Source of the DNA: Aspidapion aeneum | Lineage: Eukaryota; Arthropoda; Insecta; Coleoptera; Brentidae | DNA: 64,000 bases | NCBI GenBank assembly: GCA_963576565.1 | Contig: OY755039.1 | Location: 78,118,289 to 78,182,288 of the forward strand | Direction of reading: 5' to 3' | Part shown: piece by piece, positions 1 to 10,867 of the stretch | Layout of the letters: every line of letters starts with the position of its first letter | Numbering within the stretch: the stretch's first letter is position 1 | The notes under the pieces: generated by a model | Databases searched by the model: none | Told to the model about the DNA's origin: nothing | Seen by the model: only the letters and a program-made list of their open reading frames with translations | Made by a program: the position numbers and the translations under genes

Positions 1-317
1 GTATTAGATGCAAAGAATAATAAATGAATTTAAGAAATGTGTAACTGTTGTTGACTTGATTTACAAAATAAAACATTTGCTAACACCAAAAACAACTTCC
101 CAAAAAATGTTATGTAGTTTACTAACATTTTTCTATGCATGGCCGGTCAGTTACGACCGTTTTTAATTTTTTTTTTCGCAAGGCATCAAACAAACTCATT
201 TAGAGAAAGTTCAAACAATTTTTTTTGTTTTTAGATTTTTATTAGGGTCTACATTTCTGAAAAGAACTCAAAATATTAGATTTTTCTTTAGAGTTCAGAA
301 AGTCTGTACCTGCCTGT
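1..317. other. AT-rich non-coding DNA, nothing recognised
   Basis: No convincing reading frame, splice pattern or repeat boundary is visible. The stretch ends where a degenerate copy of the palindrome-ended repeat family begins (an AATACTCTGC motif near 325). Confidence 0.5.
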
Positions 318-956
318 AAAAAAATACTCTGCTAATATATGGACACCTAAGCTCACACAATTAATGTCTAATGTAATTTTTAACTATTTTCGTTTGCGAA
401 AGTAACCCCTATTCAAGACCCGAAAACGTGTGTGATGGGAGATTTTTTATTAAAGTATCTTAAAATAAAATTACATTAAAAAAAACATTATTTTGTGAGA
501 CCATCTACAGCCAACCCCCAACCTAGGTACTTAATTTAATTTAAAACACAAGTAATATTTTTACCAAAATTCTAATTTTTGAAATCTACTCCTAATCCTT
601 TTTGTGGAATGTGCACGATGGATTTTATTAATTTTTAAATGGGACCATCAACAGTCAAACCCCAATGAGGCACCAAATTTTATTAAAATCGGGCAAGCAG
701 TTTTTGAATTATGCGCGTTGGTCATTCTAGATACACAGACATACAGACAGACCGCGCGATATGTTATGCGCGATTATGTCCAACGCTGTCATTTACCGTG
801 CGGTCAATAGATCGTACGCGATTTTGGAAGGTGCGGTAAAAGCTGTGGGCGGTGTTTGCATGCGCGGAATAATACCACAAGAGTTGTAGTAGAACCGCGA
901 ACCCGGTATAATAAAAGTATTTAAGAAAACAGAAATTGATTTTTAACGGCCTTTAA
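318..956 (-). repeat. Degenerate copy of palindrome-ended (Helentron/DINE-like) repeat
   Basis: The left edge has the same motif (AATACTCTGC followed by an AGCTCACAC half-palindrome) as the better copy that starts at about 957. The interior near 620-760 shares the block running from 'aaatgggaccatca' to 'ttgaattatgcg' and a short CAGA-rich tract with the copy at 1380-1540 and, inverted, with 37,800-37,920. The palindromes are eroded, so this is an older copy. A 68-residue frame at 604-810 is an accident of the repeat. Confidence 0.6.
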
Positions 957-1672
957 TAAAATACTCTGCCAATCTATGGGCACCTAAGCTCACACTAGGT
1001 ACTATAGTTATAGTGTGAGCTAATATAATCAAAAACAGAAATATATTTTATTCAACTCCAGACTCAATTACCTTTCGTTTGATACCACACAATTCATGTT
1101 TTGACTTAAACTCAAATTTTTTCAATCTACCCCCCACCCTTTAAAAAAAAACTAAAATGTATTTTGTTTAACTCTAGACTCAATTACCTTTCGTTTGATA
1201 TCACACACGCCATATTTTCACTTAAACTCTAATTTTTGACATCTACCCCCACCCTTTTTTTAAAAATAAACTAAAATTCATTTTTTTTAACTCCAGACTT
1301 AATTACCTTTCGTTTGATTTCACACACGCCATATTTTCACATAAACTCTAATTTTTGGAATCTACCCCCACCCTTTTATTTGGCTTGCGTTCGGTGGATT
1401 TTGTTCATTTTTAAATGGGACCATCACGGCCCAAGACCCATCTTAGGTACCAAATTTCATTAAAATCGGACAAGCGGTTTTTGAGTTATGCGGGTTGGTC
1501 GTTACAGACAGACATACAGACAGACAGACAGACAGACAGGAAAACAAAAAAGTTTCAAAATCATCTGAAACGCAAAGCTATATAAAAATTTTTGAAATCG
1601 GAGCAACTATTTTTTTCTCGAAAAAATTACGATCACCATAGCTCACACTACTTATAGTAGTAGTGTGAGCTA
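957..1672 (-). mobile_element. Palindrome-ended repeat, copy 2 (Helentron-associated/DINE-1-like)
   Basis: Two imperfect palindromes built on AGCTCACACT...AGTGTGAGCT sit at 988-1022 and 1640-1671. Between them are at least three related blocks of about 115 bp (1040-1390, each carrying 'aattacctttcgtttgat') and a (CAGA)n microsatellite at 1506-1540. One end extends past the palindrome to an AATACTCTGCCAAT motif at about 960. Stem-loop ends, a GTCT/CAGA microsatellite and an internal tandem core are the hallmarks of the non-autonomous Helentron-derived elements called DINE-1 or HINE in Drosophila. Assignment to that group is inference; no Rep/helicase gene is present. Confidence 0.6.
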
Positions 1673-2112
1673 AAAATGCTATTTCAGATGGGGTGACTCT
1701 ACAATAATCCACGTACTGTTTTATTGGGGTGCAAGAACATTAGGCTACTTTTGGCGAAGTAAAAAGTTTGGTAACGGAAGTCAAAATATAGTTCATGCAA
1801 GTTAAAAATAGGCTCTTCAAATTTGAAGTGGAAACGAAAAAAAAAAACAAGCATCAATTATTATGATTTTCTTATTTTGTTAAAGGTATAGAAACTCAAC
1901 TATACAGGGTGTTCCTGTATAGTTGGGTTGAATCGCCAAAAGCCCAGGGTAGATTCCTCTCATGAAAATATGAAAAAAGTCCATATGAACATGTGTCCTA
2001 AAAGGCCTCGTTTTAAAAATACAGGGTGTTAAAGTTTTGTAAAAAAAATCTTTTTTTAACTATCTGCTAAACCACTCTAGATATTTGTCTAAAATTTGGT
2101 AGAGGGAGGATC
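1673..2112. other. Non-coding interval with a small palindrome
   Basis: A short perfect inverted repeat (AACTATACAGG...CCTGTATAGTT) lies at about 1898-1929, and a second ACAGGGTGTT start is at 2024. Both resemble the ACAGGGTG termini of other TIR elements in this window. No gene is visible. Confidence 0.45.
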
Positions 2113-3705
2113 CAGGGCTCTCAACAAATAACCTGCAAAATAATATGAAAAATATGAAATCTTTTATTAAAAATATGAAATTACGAACAAAAAATATAAA
2201 GGAAATATGAATAAAAAAATTTTTTTGTCCCTTTCCATATGGCCGGTTAATGTTTTTTTTGGAAAATATATTTACTAACCAAAAATTTTTTTATGTTTAT
2301 AAAGAAATGTATTAATAGTTTCAAAAAGTTAAATTAGGCCTGAATGGGGTATCGCCAACCAAAAATAAGGCATATATTTTAAAAGTACATTTTCTTTGGA
2401 TTTCACCTCACCTCTTTTTTCATCCAAACTTATTTTGAGAAAAAAATGATTCTGCCAAATTTTTGACCGGTATACAGTACATTTCATAACGTTTGAGATA
2501 ACTTTATGCCAGTTATCAGCTAGTTGTCTCAAAAATTATGAAATGAACTGTAGTTTTCAAAATAAGTCATGGTTAAAAATTTGGGTTTATGCAAGAACAA
2601 TAAAATCTTTAACATATAGTTCTTTTTGATATTTTAAAAAATATTTCTTTGTTTGTAAGTAAAGGATGGCAAAAACCAAATTTTATGTAAAAATTTTGAC
2701 AATGGCATTTTCTACCGCTAAAAAAGTTGCTATAAAAATGTTTTTACAAAATTATAGTATTTTAAAAAATCTTCCGTATAATAAAAACTATAAGGTACGA
2801 AAAAAAATCTAATAACACCATTTTTAAGAGCTCAAAAAAAAGAAAACCGTAAGGTAAAATCAGCAGATCACCATATTTATTAATAAGCGAGTATAAAAAT
2901 AGGACATGCTGTACATTGAGGAAGGAAACAGGCTTAAGTATACTTTAAATGAAAAACATCATTTTTAATTTATGTTTGCTTCAACAGTAGTCACTACTGG
3001 AGCCAACATTAGCCCCCTCAGTTGATCTCCATTGCAGAAAATATGAAAAATATGAAGGTTTTTTTAAAAATATGAAGTTTTATAAAGCCTGAAAAAACAG
3101 GAACAGACTGTAAAGAACTGGAAAAAGAATAGTAAAAGCGAAAAAGGTTACTGATTGTCTTAACAGTATTTTATGGAGCAGAGAGATAAATTTTTTTTTA
3201 AAATTTAACATATATGAAACAATGGTGAAAAGCACGCTGTTGTATGGAATAGAGACTTGTCGCGTAACAGAAAAATACAAAGCAAAAATGGAAAGTGTCG
3301 AAATGGATGCAAAAAGAAGATCAATAAGAATATCCAGAACTGATCATATAAGAAATGAGATCATAAAAGAAAGAATGGGAATCGAAGGAAGCATAACTGA
3401 TGACATCACTAAAAGGCAACTGATATGGTACGGCCATGTACAACGGATGAGCGACGAAAGATTACCAAAGCAGGTCCTAGAATGGCAACCAATAGGGCGC
3501 AGAAAAAGAGGGCGTCCTAAACTGGAATGGCAACAGTCCATCCAAAGATCCATGAGTCAAAAAAACCTGACGGAAGATGACTGTCAGGATCGAAGGAGGT
3601 GGAGAATATAGGCGTCGGACAACATAGAAAAACGTTCTAAACCGACATAGTAGTAGTAAAAAAATATAAATATTTTCATAAAATATGAAGGTGCTGAGAG
3701 CCCTG
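2113..3705. mobile_element. Non-autonomous hAT-like element
   Basis: The left end CAGGGCTCTCA (2113) and right end TGAGAGCCCTG (ending 3705) are perfect inverted repeats, and the flanks share AGGATC (2107-2112 and 3706-3711), a target-duplication remnant. CAGGG-type ends fit the hAT superfamily. The interior is rich in AAATATGAA repeats at both ends (2150-2210, 3040-3075, 3665-3690), has no transposase frame, and is interrupted by a LINE fragment at about 3190-3657. Confidence 0.55.
3190..3657 (+). pseudogene. LINE fragment: C-terminal end of reverse-transcriptase ORF
   Basis: The frame at 3222-3611 encodes the typical tail of a non-LTR retrotransposon ORF2: LLYGIET, then LIWYGHVQRMSDERLPKQ, then a GRRKRGRPKLEW stretch. 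The reading stops at 3611 and the fragment ends in a short TAG repeat at about 3645-3657, which looks like its 3' tail. The endonuclease and catalytic reverse-transcriptase regions are absent, so this is a 5'-truncated dead copy. The GRRKRGRP tail is seen in several LINE clades, so I do not assign one. Confidence 0.75.
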
Positions 3706-3711
3706 AGGATC

Positions 3712-3975
3712 TAGAAAGGCGATCGATGGAACAAATGTATTGTAAAGTGGAGACCTTGGGAAAATAAAAGAAGTAACAGAAGACCCCAAAAGATGGACGG
3801 CGGCCGATTTGAAGAAACATACGGGAACTAGATAGACAAACATGGCGACAGACAGAGAACAGTGGACGCACTAGATAGACAAAAATGGCGACAGACAGAG
3901 AACAGTGAAAGATATTGGGGGAGGCCTATGTCCAAGGATGGATCGAAGAAGGCTAAATAGATAGAAAGATCATAT
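3712..3975 (+). pseudogene. 3' end of a second LINE family (same family as 34,800-35,375)
   Basis: This stretch is clearly similar to 35,165-35,370, including 'gatttgaagaaacat', 'gcgacagacagagaa', 'gggggaggcctatgtccaa' and the terminal 'gaaggctaaatagatag' tail. A block of about 40 bp carrying the CGACAGACAGAGAACAGTG motif is repeated (3842-3864, 3888-3907). It is a 5'-truncated copy containing only the last codons and 3' UTR, ending in an ATAG-type short tandem tail. Confidence 0.7.
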
Positions 3976-4264
3976 GGCTAAAATTCACCTCAAAGTCATC
4001 GACCAAGTTCATCTACTGCCTCTACCCACGGTGGATAGAATAGACCGGTGTTCGGATCTTATATATATGTCGAATTTTTCACGTCACTGGTGGTCCAGCT
4101 GATTTTTGTAAACAAAAGTTAGATATGATATGAACAACGGAACTACTAATATTTTTGTTTTCTGGTACATCCTTATAAAATATAATTTTCTAGACTCGTT
4201 ATTTTTTTTTAGCCCACTTTCGGTTCGGTTCATTTAAAATTATTATTATTATCCGAAAACTGTG

Positions 4265-4815
4265 ATAGTATACAGTCAAACTTTCCACATGCGGAAATTG
4301 TCTTTTTAGTCGATTTCAACGTTCACAATGTACCCTGGCTAATACTCCACAACAAAACAGATAATGAAGGCAGGGAAGCAAAAGCTTTTGCCATAAGTTG
4401 TGGTCTAACGCAGCTTGTCGATTAACCTACCCGTATCTCAGAAAGGGGTGAATTTGCAGCGCTTTTAGACTTGTTCCTAACTACAAATCCTGACTCGTAC
4501 ACAATTCAAGTAGATCCCCCACTTGGTTCATCCGATCATAAACTTATAATAACAAAGTGCAAAATGTTCATACCACCAAGCCAACAATCACTTCCTCGTA
4601 AAATGTGGCACTATAAATCGGCAAAATGGAATGACCTTAAACAGTTTTACCTAGATTTTCCATGGCACGAGGTTTGCTTTAAAACAGCTGATCCCACTAT
4701 TTGCTGTAATGAAATAACAAAAGTAATCTTGTCTGGAATGGATGCATATATCCCACATACAACAAAACGCAACAAATTACCTGAAAATTATGTGCATACA
4801 ACTCGTTGTTTTTGA
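4265..4815 (+). pseudogene. LINE endonuclease-domain remnant
   Basis: A broken frame shows endonuclease motifs of a non-LTR retrotransposon: FLVDFNVHN (the GDFN-like strand) near 4300-4330, an in-frame stop near 4423, then LLDLFLTTNP and the LGSSDHKLI motif (4521-4548) in which SDH is the catalytic Asp-His pair. The longest open part is 4471-4815. No reverse-transcriptase part follows. It is an internally truncated dead copy. Confidence 0.65.
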
Positions 4816-4881
4816 GAAGTTAATGTATTTAGTTTTTGACTAATTTATTTTCAGTCTTATTGCCTTCTATATCAAGCAGTC

Positions 4882-5084
4882 GTCACCCTAATTCTGAAAC
4901 GTCGTAACCCAACTCAACAAAATTTTACAGGAATAAGAAAAGTTAAGAAGCAAATTACATAGCGTAAGCATTATGCGACTTATAAGAAATCCCAGCATAT
5001 GGCTATGCATCATTACTAACCTTTGAAGCAAAAATATGAATTTTCATTTTTTTGTGGGTTACGACGTTTCAGAATTAGGGTGAC
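4882..5084. mobile_element. 203-bp MITE with 30-bp perfect TIRs
   Basis: A terminal inverted repeat of 30 bp beginning GTCACCCTAATTCTGAAACG is perfect at both ends (4882-4911 and 5055-5084). The flanks share GCAGTC (4876-4881 and 5085-5090), a probable target-site duplication. There is no coding capacity. Confidence 0.75.
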
Positions 5085-5394
5085 GCAGTCTTACAGTTCG
5101 AGTCAAAGATATTTTGTCTCTACTATGAACACCAATATCATCCACGTACAGCTATCTGCGTTTATTTTCAAGGACCAGCTTAAACAGTAATGAAGACTTT
5201 ATTAGAAATATAAAAATCTGTAGGAGGTACTTATATAAATATTTTTAAAATGTGTCATAATTATATACCCACACCTATAGGTCCTTTCCTGTCATAATCG
5301 AATTTTATTAGTAATTTGACAAACAAAAGATAATCTACTAATAAAATTTTATCATTTATCTAAGTTTGTATAGCAAAAACCTTTTTCCCAATAA

Positions 5395-5595
5395 GGCCTT
5401 GAAAAGATAACCAATAGCGGATTTATTGAATTTTTTCTACTAGCAAAATACAGTAGCGGCTCGTCAAAGGGATTCTTCATCAAAAAAATTAAAGACGGAT
5501 CTGACGCCTTCCTAGCCCATTAGCACACTCCAAGTAAAGTTTTTGTGAATCTCTCAGAAACGAAAGCTCTTACGAAGTTTTTGGTTATAATATAT
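5395..5595. repeat. Dispersed repeat split by the Gypsy insertion (left part)
   Basis: The stretch with 'agcccattagcacactcca' and 'ctcttacgaagtttttgg' is found again, inverted, at about 25,945-26,065. Its continuation appears at about 13,190-13,380, beyond the Gypsy and Penelope-like insertions, so both inserted into one older repeat. Confidence 0.6.
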
Positions 5596-6027
5596 TGTTA
5601 CGGGTTCTCCACAATAATTAAAACTCGCAATTGTTGAAAACGATACGTCAATTTATTTCGACAAATTATGTACAAAAACACGCACTTAAACTTACTAATA
5701 ACTTGCTAATAATTCACTACTTTAACACGCCTATTAAGTTCGCGTTAACATCTAGCGATCACTACCATTGGTTATCTCTGACTGCCCGATGCACGACGTC
5801 CGGCCCTATATATGAGGGTCTGCCTACTATTCGAGAATTTTCTATCCTTGTTCGATTCGGAATCATTCCACCCTTTTCTAGAACCGGACCGTTCGCATAC
5901 CAGTTTGTCACAGATAACGCAACTAAAACCTAGATTAAGAATACAACCATAAAATACGTCAACCTAATACTACACTAAACCTAAATAAATTCTAACTATA
6001 AAATTTAAATAACTTAAATTTGTAACA
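5596..6027 (-). repeat. Gypsy 3' LTR
   Basis: It starts TGTTAC and ends GTAACA, a 6-bp terminal inverted repeat, and matches 11,415-11,846 with about four substitutions. A 100-codon open frame crosses it on the plus strand in both LTR copies; this is probably chance because it runs antisense to the element. Confidence 0.92.
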
Positions 6028-6041
6028 CTATCCTCCTCTTC
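6028..6041 (-). other. Polypurine tract of the Gypsy element
   Basis: On the minus strand the sequence immediately before the 3' LTR is GAAGAGGAGGATAG, the purine-rich primer for plus-strand DNA synthesis. Confidence 0.75.
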
Positions 6042-6417
6042 AGGTTTGATCGTCTCGATCAACATTTCCCAGGTAAGGTTTTAGTCTGTCTAGATGAACA
6101 ACTTTCATCTTGGACTTCGGGCTTTTCTGGATTCGGTAGACTACATCATTAATTCTCTTAACAACTTTATAAGGCCCTTCCCATGGTGGTGTCAACTTAG
6201 GTGATCTTCCTTTCTTGCGTTGAGGATTGTATAGCCAGACTTGATCATTCTCTTTGAACCCTGAAGAGTTTGCTTTCAGGTCATATCTCGCTTTCATGCG
6301 GTCACTGGCTATTTCTATTCGCTCTCTAACCACTTCATGGATATCGTGCAGCTTTTGCCTTAAACGTTCGACATAGTCATTAACCTCTAAGTGTTCTTCT
6401 TCAGGTGAACCAAACAT
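6040..6417 (-). pseudogene. Gypsy integrase, C-terminal part
   Basis: This is the in-frame continuation of the integrase frame at 6472-7242 after a stop codon between them (about 6469-6471). It carries EGPYKVVKRI, the GPY/F module, and VVHLDRLKPY, typical of Gypsy integrase tails. It ends just inside the polypurine tract. Confidence 0.8.
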
Positions 6418-6471
6418 GATATCACATGGTAAACGCAGTTCTCTACCAAACAGGATACTAGATGGAGTAGC

Positions 6472-7242
6472 TCATGTCGTATTGTGAATGGCGGTTCTAT
6501 AGGCCATCAAAAACAATGGAATATATTGGTCCCAATCTGTTTGGTGCTCATCAACAACTTTGCACAGATGTTCTTCTATTGTTTTATTAAATCTTTCAAC
6601 CATGCCATCTGACTGCGGATGTAAAGCCGTAGTCCGTGTTTTATGTATTCCTAAAAGGTCACAGAGATTCTGGAAGAGCTTTGATTCAAAGTTTCTTCCT
6701 TGATCTGAATGTAGTTCCAAAGGAATGCCAAATCGGCTGAAAACATCATTTACCAGAACTTCTGCAACTGTAGCGGCCTCTTGGTTAGGCAAAGCAAAAA
6801 CTTCTGGCCATTTGCTAAAGTAATCCATGACAACAAGGATGTATTTGTTGCCCTTTTTAGTTTCTGGAAATGGTCCGGCCACATCAATAGCAATGCGTTC
6901 GAATGGCAGACCTACGTTATATTGTTTCATTTGACCTCTGGACCTTGTTTTGGGACCTTGGCTGGCTGCACAAGTCGAACATCGGCTGCACCAGTTTTTC
7001 ACATCTTGAAAGTAATTGACCCAATAAAATCGGTTTCGAATTTTGTCCATGGTTTTATTTATGCCTAGGTGCGCGACTGATTTTCCACCATGGCATTCGG
7101 CCATTATATTATCTACCATGCTCCTAGAAACTACTACTTGATTAACCACAGTAAGGCCATCGGCACTTTCCCAGGCACGTTTAAGGATGTTTTCCTCTAC
7201 TATTAGTGAATCCCATTGTGCCCACAGTGATTTGAATATCAC
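6472..7242 (-). pseudogene. Gypsy integrase, zinc and catalytic core
   Basis: The frame shows an HHCC-type zinc-binding region ending in WCSRCSTCAASQG, then the DDE core: AIDVAGPFP (first Asp), LHSDQGRNFES (second Asp), and HPQSDGMVERFN (Glu). It is in the same frame as the RNase H segment upstream and the C-terminal segment downstream but separated from each by a stop codon, so the protein is fragmented. Its role in a live element is strand transfer of the DNA copy into the host chromosome. Confidence 0.85.
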
Positions 7243-7245
7243 CCC

Positions 7246-7964
7246 TTAGTTTGCGATATCTTGCCATGATGGTCGTGGCTTGTTCTCTTCTTTCAATCGC
7301 AAGATAGGTCCTACATCTTTGTCGTTAAGTTGTGTGGTTCTAATCGAAGCCGACATCCATTCTTCATCTGGTTCTAACTTTATCTGGCGCACGTAGGTAA
7401 TTCCTTCTTTCTGGTCAATTTTCCTGCAATGTTTACAATCCTCAGGGCAAGGTCTTCTGGACAATGCATCCGCATTATTATGCACCCTTCCCGCTCGGTG
7501 CTTAATTTGATAATGGTATTGTTGTAGCTTTTCTATCCATCTCGCGACTTGCCCCTCAGTTTGTTTCATGAGCCACTGTAACGCAGCATGATCCGTTCTA
7601 ATCAGAAACTCTTGTCCATAGAGATATTTGTGAAAGTGATCTACGGATTTAATGATGGCTAGGAGCTCCTTTCTGGTAACACAATAATTTCTCTCTGGTT
7701 TGGATAGCTTTTTGCTGAAAAATTCGATGACCCGTTCTTCTCCATCTTCTACTTGGGAGAGTACTGCTCCTATGCCATCGTTGCTCGCATCAGTATCTAA
7801 TATGAATTTACCTTTGGGACTGGGATATGCAAGAATCGGACTAGAACATAATGCTGCTTTTAGTCTTCTAAATGCTTTTTCACATTCGGTATTCCATTTG
7901 TAAGAAGCTTTTTCTTCTGTAAGTCTATGTAATGGAGACGCTATTTTGGCGAATCCTTCTACAA
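7246..7964 (-). pseudogene. Gypsy RNase H region
   Basis: The open frame contains LDTDASNDGIGAVLS (catalytic Asp), VTRKELLAII (Glu), LIRTDHAALQWL (Asp) and AGRVHNNADALSRRP (last Asp), the usual Gypsy RNase H order. The frame differs from that of the reverse transcriptase; the junction at about 7,955-7,970 lacks a few residues normally present after the LGL motif, consistent with a small deletion that also shifts the frame. A stop codon at 7243-7245 ends it. Confidence 0.8.
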
Positions 7965-9175
7965 ATCGTCAGACCCAAAAAACTTCTCAATTCATGTTTG
8001 TCACGAGGTTGAGGCCATTCTTTTATTGCTTGTAACTTTTTTTCGTCGGTATGGATGCCTTCTCGGGAAACGACGTGACCCAAGAACTCAACTTTTTCTT
8101 GGAATAGAAAACACTTCTTTGAGTTTAGTTTAAGATTTGCGTTCCTGATTCTTGAAAATACTTCTCGTAAATTGTCTAGATGATCTTCAAATGATTTTCC
8201 CATTACTATGACATCATCCAAATAGACTAAGCAGGTTTTCCAAGTAAGGCCTCGTAGAACGACTTCCATTAGTCTTTCAAATGTAGCTGGGGCATTGCAT
8301 AGGCCAAATGGCATCACATTAAACTGATAAAGTCCACTTTCAGCAGAGAATGCAGTCTTCTCTTTATCTCTTTGAAAGATTCCTATTTGCCAATACCCAC
8401 TTTTCAGGTCAAGAGTAGAAAACCAATATGATCCTGCCAATGTTGTTAATGTGTCGTCTATTCTTGGCAGTGGGTAACTATCTTTCTTGGTCACATCGTT
8501 AAGTTTCCTGTAATCGACACAAAATCTAGTACTTCCATCCTTTTTAGTGACCAACACCACAGGAGATGACCAAGGACTTGATGACTCTTCAATAACACCG
8601 TCGCTGAGCATTTTATTAATGAGATTGTGAACTTCTTCTTGTTTGGCCAATGGTAGTCTTCTTGGGGGCTGTCTTATCGGTTGGGCATCGCCAGTGTTGA
8701 TGGAATGTTGAATAAGGTTTGTGCGTCCCGAACTACTCTTAGTTTCAAAGATATTACTTTGTTCTTCTATAAACTCTCTCGCTTTACGAAATTCTTCTGG
8801 AGTGAGATGTTGCCAAGTTGACTGAAATTGCTGAAGTACCTCCGTTGGTAACTTACTTTTATCCTCCGAAGTTGGCTCTTCACATCTTGTTACTTTCTGG
8901 ACTGGCTCAAATAATGCTACCACCTCCCCCTTATTAATTTTGACACTATTTGGGAAAATATTGGCGACTCTAATCGGGATGTCTTTATCGGTTTTAACTA
9001 GTGACTTTGCAACGAGGTAGGTGTTGGGTAATTTCTGTTGGCTTATGAGTCCGACGCAGCTTGATGTTTTACTTTCTAGCCTCCCAAAAATGATGGTCTC
9101 ACTGTTACCGACCAGTCTTGTTGTACATACTGCCACGACCTTTATTGGTTCTTTATTGAAGTGACTATTTGACAA
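7965..9175 (-). pseudogene. Gypsy reverse transcriptase
   Basis: The frame opens at 9175 and runs to 7925, the last 13 or so codons being out of the pol frame. It has the Ty3/Gypsy reverse-transcriptase motifs in order: SSPWSSPVVLVTKKDG near residue 200, FCVDYRKLND (218-227), STLDLKSGYWQI (253-264), MPFGLCNAPATF (288-299), and the catalytic CLVYLDDVIV with YLDD at 318-321. The catalytic residues are intact. A small ATCT microsatellite (about 9,185-9,200) lies just upstream, between protease and this frame. Confidence 0.85.
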
Positions 9176-9200
9176 AATGAACTCTTCTATCTATCTATCT

Positions 9201-9569
9201 TAGGGTATTAAGTTTATTATCAAACGCAAATCCGTTTACTTATCAAGTCCATTCCCAAAATAAATTCGTCTTCTATTTCGGCAACCAATACAGTGTGGCG
9301 AATCCTCCCAGCTCTAGGTCTATGTCTGTCTGCCCCAACACGTCGGCGGATTCTCCAGTCACAGTCTTAAGTGTTATTTTCTTTTCTGTTGGTCGAATTT
9401 TATATCTCGTTGCAATTTTGAACTTAAGCAATGATATGGCAGCACCAGTGTCTACTGTTATATTAACTTTTCTTTCATTAATAAGTCCGTCGATGTTAAG
9501 ACTGTCAGCAGTATGTTTTAAGCTCTTGATAGAGTAAATTTTGGGGGCTAAATTCCCATTAGCCAACAC
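9201..9569 (-). pseudogene. Gypsy aspartic protease
   Basis: The frame has the active-site motif VDTGAAISLL. It begins in the -1 frame relative to gag, whose end it overlaps; GGAAAAC just before the gag stop is a possible slippage site. The frame is lost near 9300, and the rest of the protease (FILGMDL) is readable only in another frame, followed by stops. The enzyme would process the polyprotein in a live copy. Confidence 0.75.
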
Positions 9570-9592
9570 CCGCCCCTCTGCGTTGACTAGTT

Positions 9593-10867
9593 TTAGTTTT
9601 CCTGATCTCTTCTTCGGTACTCTGTCCCACTAGATGGTGAGCGAGACCTCATTTGGACACGACAATCGCGTTGAATTTGCCCTGTACGTCCGCATCTGAA
9701 ACACTTTACATTTGGAGGGGATCGTCTACTTTCTTTCAAAGAATCAATCTTCTCTATCAGTGATTGAAACAGTTGGTTTAGCGTTTTTAAGTTGACCTCA
9801 TCTCCAGTGCTCATTTCTTCTCCCTCCTGAATTGAAACAGCTCTTACTTTTGGCCTGGACATATTATTTGATGATTCAATTTCAAGGGCTCGAATCAACA
9901 CTTCACTGCTGTTATGGAAGCGTTCTCGACGAAGTAATTTTGCTAAGTCCGTGTCTCGCAAGCCGTTAATAAAGCGATCTACCGTGAAGGGATCTCTGTA
10001 ATTTTCTGGCATTTCTGGGTAAGCCAAGTACATCAGCCTCCTGATATCCGCTTCATACTCTTGTAATGACTCCCCTGCTCTTTGTTGACGAACATTTAAT
10101 TCTGACCAATGTAAATTTCGCAAGTGTTCGTCTCCATACCTTCTTTCTAGCGCTGCCACTAAAGCGTTATAATTCTGTTTTTGTTCGACTGGAATGGACC
10201 GTAAAAGTCCGAGTGCAGGTTCCCGTAGAGCTACTAACAACGCTCTAGCTTTTTCGTCCTCGTCCAAACCATTTGCAGCGGCGGCAGCTTCAAATTGTTG
10301 TTTGTAGGTGGACCAGGAGGACGTACCGTCTAAATTTGGAGGCTTAATGTTTTGGTTGGAATTCACAACACATCCCTGAGCTTTTATTTTGTTGTGTTCT
10401 TTTTGAAGCTGTATAAGCTGTTTTGACACGTCCTGGAATTTTTCTTCCATGGTTTGAAAAACTGCTTCCCTAACATTCTGTAATTTGTTCTCCACTTTTT
10501 CTTCAACATTTTGTACCTTCTCCTCAACATTTTGTACCTTTTCTTCTACATTCTGCAATTTATTTTGTACCTTTTGTTCCACGCTATGCACTCTTTGAGT
10601 TATTTCTTCCTTAAGGTCTTCGGTTGCAGTCTTAAACTCTTCTCTCAGCTGTTCGGAGTTGCTCTTTATTTGATCGAAGTTTTCTTGAATGCCATCTAAT
10701 ATTTGCTCAAATGTCTGTTTCATATCGTTCTGGTTTTGTTCCATGGTCTGTCTCACGTCGTCCATGGTGTGTTTTATATCGTTTTGGTTTTGAGCCATTT
10801 GAGCTGCTAGAGCCTGCATCATTTTAGTTAGATCTTCCATCTTTGCTGATCCTTGTCTAGTAAGCAT
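9593..10867 (-). CDS. Gypsy gag-like capsid protein
   Basis: This 424-residue frame starts at an ATG. Residues 20-150 are a long predicted coiled coil with near-perfect heptad repeats of the type QNVEEKV around 95-130. A retrotransposon-gag domain follows (LLRSIP..., ELNVRQQRAGESLQEY). A zinc knuckle sits at residues 389-402 (CFRCGRTGQIQRDC), where the usual histidine position is glutamine, so zinc binding may be impaired. The frame is otherwise uninterrupted. Gag would form the virus-like particle and bind element RNA. Confidence 0.85.
   Translation of the reverse strand: MLTRQGSAKMEDLTKMMQALAAQMAQNQNDIKHTMDDVRQTMEQNQNDMKQTFEQILDGIQENFDQIKSNSEQLREEFKTATEDLKEEITQRVHSVEQKVQNKLQNVEEKVQNVEEKVQNVEEKVENKLQNVREAVFQTMEEKFQDVSKQLIQLQKEHNKIKAQGCVVNSNQNIKPPNLDGTSSWSTYKQQFEAAAAANGLDEDEKARALLVALREPALGLLRSIPVEQKQNYNALVAALERRYGDEHLRNLHWSELNVRQQRAGESLQEYEADIRRLMYLAYPEMPENYRDPFTVDRFINGLRDTDLAKLLRRERFHNSSEVLIRALEIESSNNMSRPKVRAVSIQEGEEMSTGDEVNLKTLNQLFQSLIEKIDSLKESRRSPPNVKCFRCGRTGQIQRDCRVQMRSRSPSSGTEYRRRDQEN

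Noticed and set aside
604..810. 68-codon frame
   Set aside because: Lies in a degenerate palindrome-ended repeat; the same block is broken in the other copies.
5631..5933. 100-codon frame in both Gypsy LTRs
   Set aside because: It runs antisense to the element inside a non-coding LTR; its presence in both LTRs follows from LTR identity, not selection.
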